Assembly (NCBI RefSeq): GCF_900460065.1
Contig: NZ_UAVD01000001.1
Coordinates: 62,001 to 126,000, forward strand
Origin: Streptomyces griseus
GTDB taxonomy: Bacteria; Actinomycetota; Actinomycetes; Streptomycetales; Streptomycetaceae
DNA: 64,000 nucleotides
Direction of reading: 5' to 3'
Part shown: positions 62,157 through 64,000 of the stretch, in pieces
Position numbering within the stretch: the stretch's first letter is position 1
Layout of the letters: the number at the start of each line of letters is the position of its first letter
The notes under the pieces: model-generated
Told to the model about the DNA's origin: nothing
Databases searched by the model: none
Seen by the model: only the letters and a program-made list of their open reading frames with translations
Translations under genes and position numbers: made by a program

Positions 62157-62708
62157 TCAGCGCGCGGTCAGGCTCCAGGCGAGGGCCAGCGCGGCGGCCG
62201 GGGCGATCGTGGCGACCGCCCAGCGGATCGCCCGGTACTTGGCGGAGAGGATGGCGCTGACGTCCACGGCCTGGACGAGCAGCCAGCCGACCGGGTCCCG
62301 GCCGGCCTCGTTGATACGGGCGGTCAGCACGTCGTAGTCGAACGGGGCCAGCAGGTCCCCGAAGTAGGTCACCCCCTCCCGGTCGCGGACCGTGCCCGTA
62401 CGCGGCAGGAGCGCGCGGACCAGGGCGGCGACCGCGACCACCCACAGCGCGCCCGCGGCGACCAGCGCCAGGTCACCCGGGCCCCGCCAGTCGGGCGAGC
62501 CGTGCCGCCCGATGAGGAAGGCGGGCAGGGCGAGCGCCCCCGAGAGCAGCACGGCCGCCTTGGAATCGGCCCTGCCGAGGTCCTCCCGGACGGTGACCAG
62601 GAGCCGTTCCGCGATGCGTTCCCCCGCCCTGTCCGGCCCGTGCTGACCCCCGTCCGGCACCGGCGCGGTCGGGGCGGGGGAAGTCCGTGTGGTTCCGTCG
62701 GCGCTCAT
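62157..62708 (-). CDS. Pycsar-effector-like membrane protein (DUF5706/PycTM)
   Basis: The 183-residue protein has a short soluble N-terminus, a helical turn (LGRADSKAAVLLSGALAL) and three to four membrane segments (near 53-68, 80-99 and 157-180); this, with the D-x-K-A motif at the start of helix one and the (D/N)xLxAKYRxIRWA near the end, fits the PycTM/DUF5706 family, found as membrane-damaging effectors in Pycsar and other defence loci. No cyclase gene lies nearby. ATGA overlap with the upstream SPFH-like gene implies coupling. Confidence 0.72.
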   Translation of the reverse strand: MSADGTTRTSPAPTAPVPDGGQHGPDRAGERIAERLLVTVREDLGRADSKAAVLLSGALALPAFLIGRHGSPDWRGPGDLALVAAGALWVVAVAALVRALLPRTGTVRDREGVTYFGDLLAPFDYDVLTARINEAGRDPVGWLLVQAVDVSAILSAKYRAIRWAVATIAPAAALALAWSLTAR

Positions 62709-63757
62709 CCGTCGCCCTCCGCCCAGCCCCAGCCGTCGTCGCGGTTGCGGTCGCGCGGCGCGGGCGGCTCCGGTTCGGCGTCCCGGACGTGCGGGCGGGA
62801 CGGCCGCACGGGAGGCTCGTCCGCCACCCAGTCGGGAGTGAACGGCTCGTCGCGGGCGGGCGCCAGCTCCCGGGGGGCGCGGCGGGCGGGCCGGGTGCCG
62901 ATGGCGCCCTGGACGCCGAGGTGCTGCCTGCTGAGGTCGTCGAGGACCCGGGTCTCGATCTCGTCGGAGTGGATCAGGCCGTCGGCGATCATGGAGAAAA
63001 GCCGGTCGACCCGCTCCTTCTCGTCCTGCCTGCCCTCCTGGCGGATCTTCTCCAGGAAGCTGTTGGCCGCCTGGGGGTCCGCGGCCAGCATGTGGCTGAG
63101 CTGCTCCAGCTCACCGCCCCGCAGCATCCGGAGGTAGTTCTCCTGCCGCATCCGCGCCAGTTCGGCCTCGCTCCGCTGGCTGCGGACCTTCTCCTCGTGG
63201 CCGATCGTCCGGTCGTCCACCCGCAGCCGCACGAACAGCCGCACCCGCAGCCCGAGGTCGGTGCCGAGGTCGTTCCACCGGCCGGAGACGCACGCGCGGG
63301 TGATGTCGGCGTTGGCCTGCTCCGCCTGGTGGACCGGGTACTGGGCGGAGATCTCCCACAGCCGCTCCAGGGTCGGCGCGGTGAGCCGCTCGGCGATGTC
63401 GGTGACCACCTGCACCGCCACCAGGTGCGGGTCCTCCACGGTCCACTGGATGTCCACCTCGGCCTTGAAGAACGTCGCGCCCCCGGACGCGGGCAGCTCC
63501 ATCTTCAGGGTGGTGACGAAGGTGCCGGTGGCGATCTCGCAGATGGTGTGCGGCCGCCAGGCCAGCGGCGGCCTGTCGTAGTGCTCGATGCCGGAGACAC
63601 CGGCCACGCTGTAGCCCTTCCGGTAGAACAGCACCGACGTGGTGCGGGCGCCGCCCTGCCGGAACGGGCCCGTCGGCGTGTACTCCCGCAGGAACGGGCC
63701 CGCGGGCCGCGAGGGGTCCACCGCCCCGTTCTCCGCCCCGCCGTTCTCCTCAGCCAT
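62705..63757 (-). CDS. SPFH/band-7-like protein without membrane helix
   Basis: The 350-residue protein has a region (about 60-200) whose FFKAEVDIQWTVEDPHLVAVQVVTDIAERL and TDLGLRVRLFVRLRVDD recall the SPFH fold (as in flotillin: FxVxVxxxVxDxxxxA). A coiled-coil helix follows (about 200-275, SEAELARMRQENYLRMLRGGELEQ), then a disordered tail. No membrane segment was seen. It overlaps the upstream gene by 8 bases and the downstream gene by 4. Function unknown. Confidence 0.7.
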   Translation of the reverse strand: MAEENGGAENGAVDPSRPAGPFLREYTPTGPFRQGGARTTSVLFYRKGYSVAGVSGIEHYDRPPLAWRPHTICEIATGTFVTTLKMELPASGGATFFKAEVDIQWTVEDPHLVAVQVVTDIAERLTAPTLERLWEISAQYPVHQAEQANADITRACVSGRWNDLGTDLGLRVRLFVRLRVDDRTIGHEEKVRSQRSEAELARMRQENYLRMLRGGELEQLSHMLAADPQAANSFLEKIRQEGRQDEKERVDRLFSMIADGLIHSDEIETRVLDDLSRQHLGVQGAIGTRPARRAPRELAPARDEPFTPDWVADEPPVRPSRPHVRDAEPEPPAPRDRNRDDGWGWAEGDG

Positions 63758-64000
63758 GACTTTCCTCCTCTTCGGACCGCCGCTGCCGCGCGGGCACGGC
63801 GAGCCTCCACAGCGCGCGCGCCCGTTCCTCGGCGAGCGGACGGTCCTGATCCCTCATCATTCGGCGCAGCAGCCAGTCCAGCCGCCGCCGGTCCTGCTCC
63901 TCGGCGGTCAGGGCGGGCAGCAGCGCGGCCAGCCCCTCCCGCGTCCACGCGCGGCCGTCCTTGCGCGAGGCGGACCGCAACAGGGTCTCCAGGGCGTCCA
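63750..64000 (-). CDS. Unknown helical protein, 5' truncated at the window edge
   Basis: The frame is open to the right edge, so only the last 82 codons are visible. The product is rich in Arg, Glu and Leu (ALLPALTAEEQDRRRLDWLLRRMM; ERARALWRLA) and probably helical. Its stop overlaps the start of the SPFH-like gene by 8 bases, so it belongs to the same operon. No family was recognised. Confidence 0.7.
   Translation of the reverse strand, partial: DALETLLRSASRKDGRAWTREGLAALLPALTAEEQDRRRLDWLLRRMMRDQDRPLAEERARALWRLAVPARQRRSEEEESHG

Noticed and set aside
1..64000. tRNA genes, transposases, phage genes, biosynthetic (PKS/NRPS) genes
   Set aside because: None was seen on reading; no T-loop-like GGTTCGAATCC context, DDE transposase or integrase motif was found.

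Overview
The base composition (very high G+C, third codon positions almost always G/C), GTG starts, GTGA/ATGA stop-start overlaps, leaderless-looking promoters and the gene families all point to a Streptomyces-type actinobacterial chromosome. No tRNA, rRNA, CRISPR array, insertion sequence or phage gene was seen. A perfect ParB-binding parS sequence at 4882-4897 fits a chromosomal location.

Layout. 1-9.4 kb: the end of a sensor kinase, a TerF/TerY-like VWA protein, a Tat-exported PhoX phosphatase with a likely PHO box, an S4 RNA-binding protein and a DUF2630 protein converging on a palindrome that contains parS, two membrane proteins, an FMN reductase and a DrrAB-type ABC exporter. 9.4-18.3 kb: a MerR-PP2C fusion with a MerR-type promoter in front of it, a 1190-residue regulatory ATPase, a universal stress protein, a flavin monooxygenase/FMN reductase pair, and an auxiliary tryptophanyl-tRNA synthetase behind a complete trp-codon attenuator. 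18.3-31 kb: a leftward module (OB-fold membrane protein, flotillin, DUF3686 AAA+ ATPase, double-RCK membrane protein) flanked by a PucR regulator and a TerB protein. 31-34.3 kb: a CPA2 antiporter with its TrkA-C subunit, a flavoprotein and a DHFR-fold reductase. 34.4-43.9 kb: corrin-ring biosynthesis (cbiD, cobK, cobIJ fusion, cobH, cobG, and cobN behind a cobalamin riboswitch). 44-48.2 kb: a membrane protein and a three-gene set of WXG100-like protein, DUF1023 alpha/beta hydrolase and lipoprotein.

The most unusual part is 48.4-64.0 kb, read leftward and running off the right edge. It encodes an unknown protein, an SPFH-like protein, a Pycsar-effector-like membrane protein, a secreted/anchored VWA protein, a tubulin-like GTPase with a very long Arg/Asp/Tyr-rich tail, a membrane protein, a pseudokinase-zinc-ribbon-GTPase fusion, and a tail-anchored GTPase-associated (GAP1-type) protein. 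The last four are chained by overlaps of only a few bases, so they are probably made together and may form one membrane complex. Parts of this set resemble bioinformatically described NTPase-dependent conflict systems, but I know of no experimental function for it.

Two themes recur: stress or conflict modules built from VWA, TerB, flotillin/SPFH and large NTPases; and regulation visible in the DNA itself (PHO box, MerR operator, trp attenuator, cobalamin riboswitch, parS hairpin). All family assignments come from reading motifs by eye; no database search was run.
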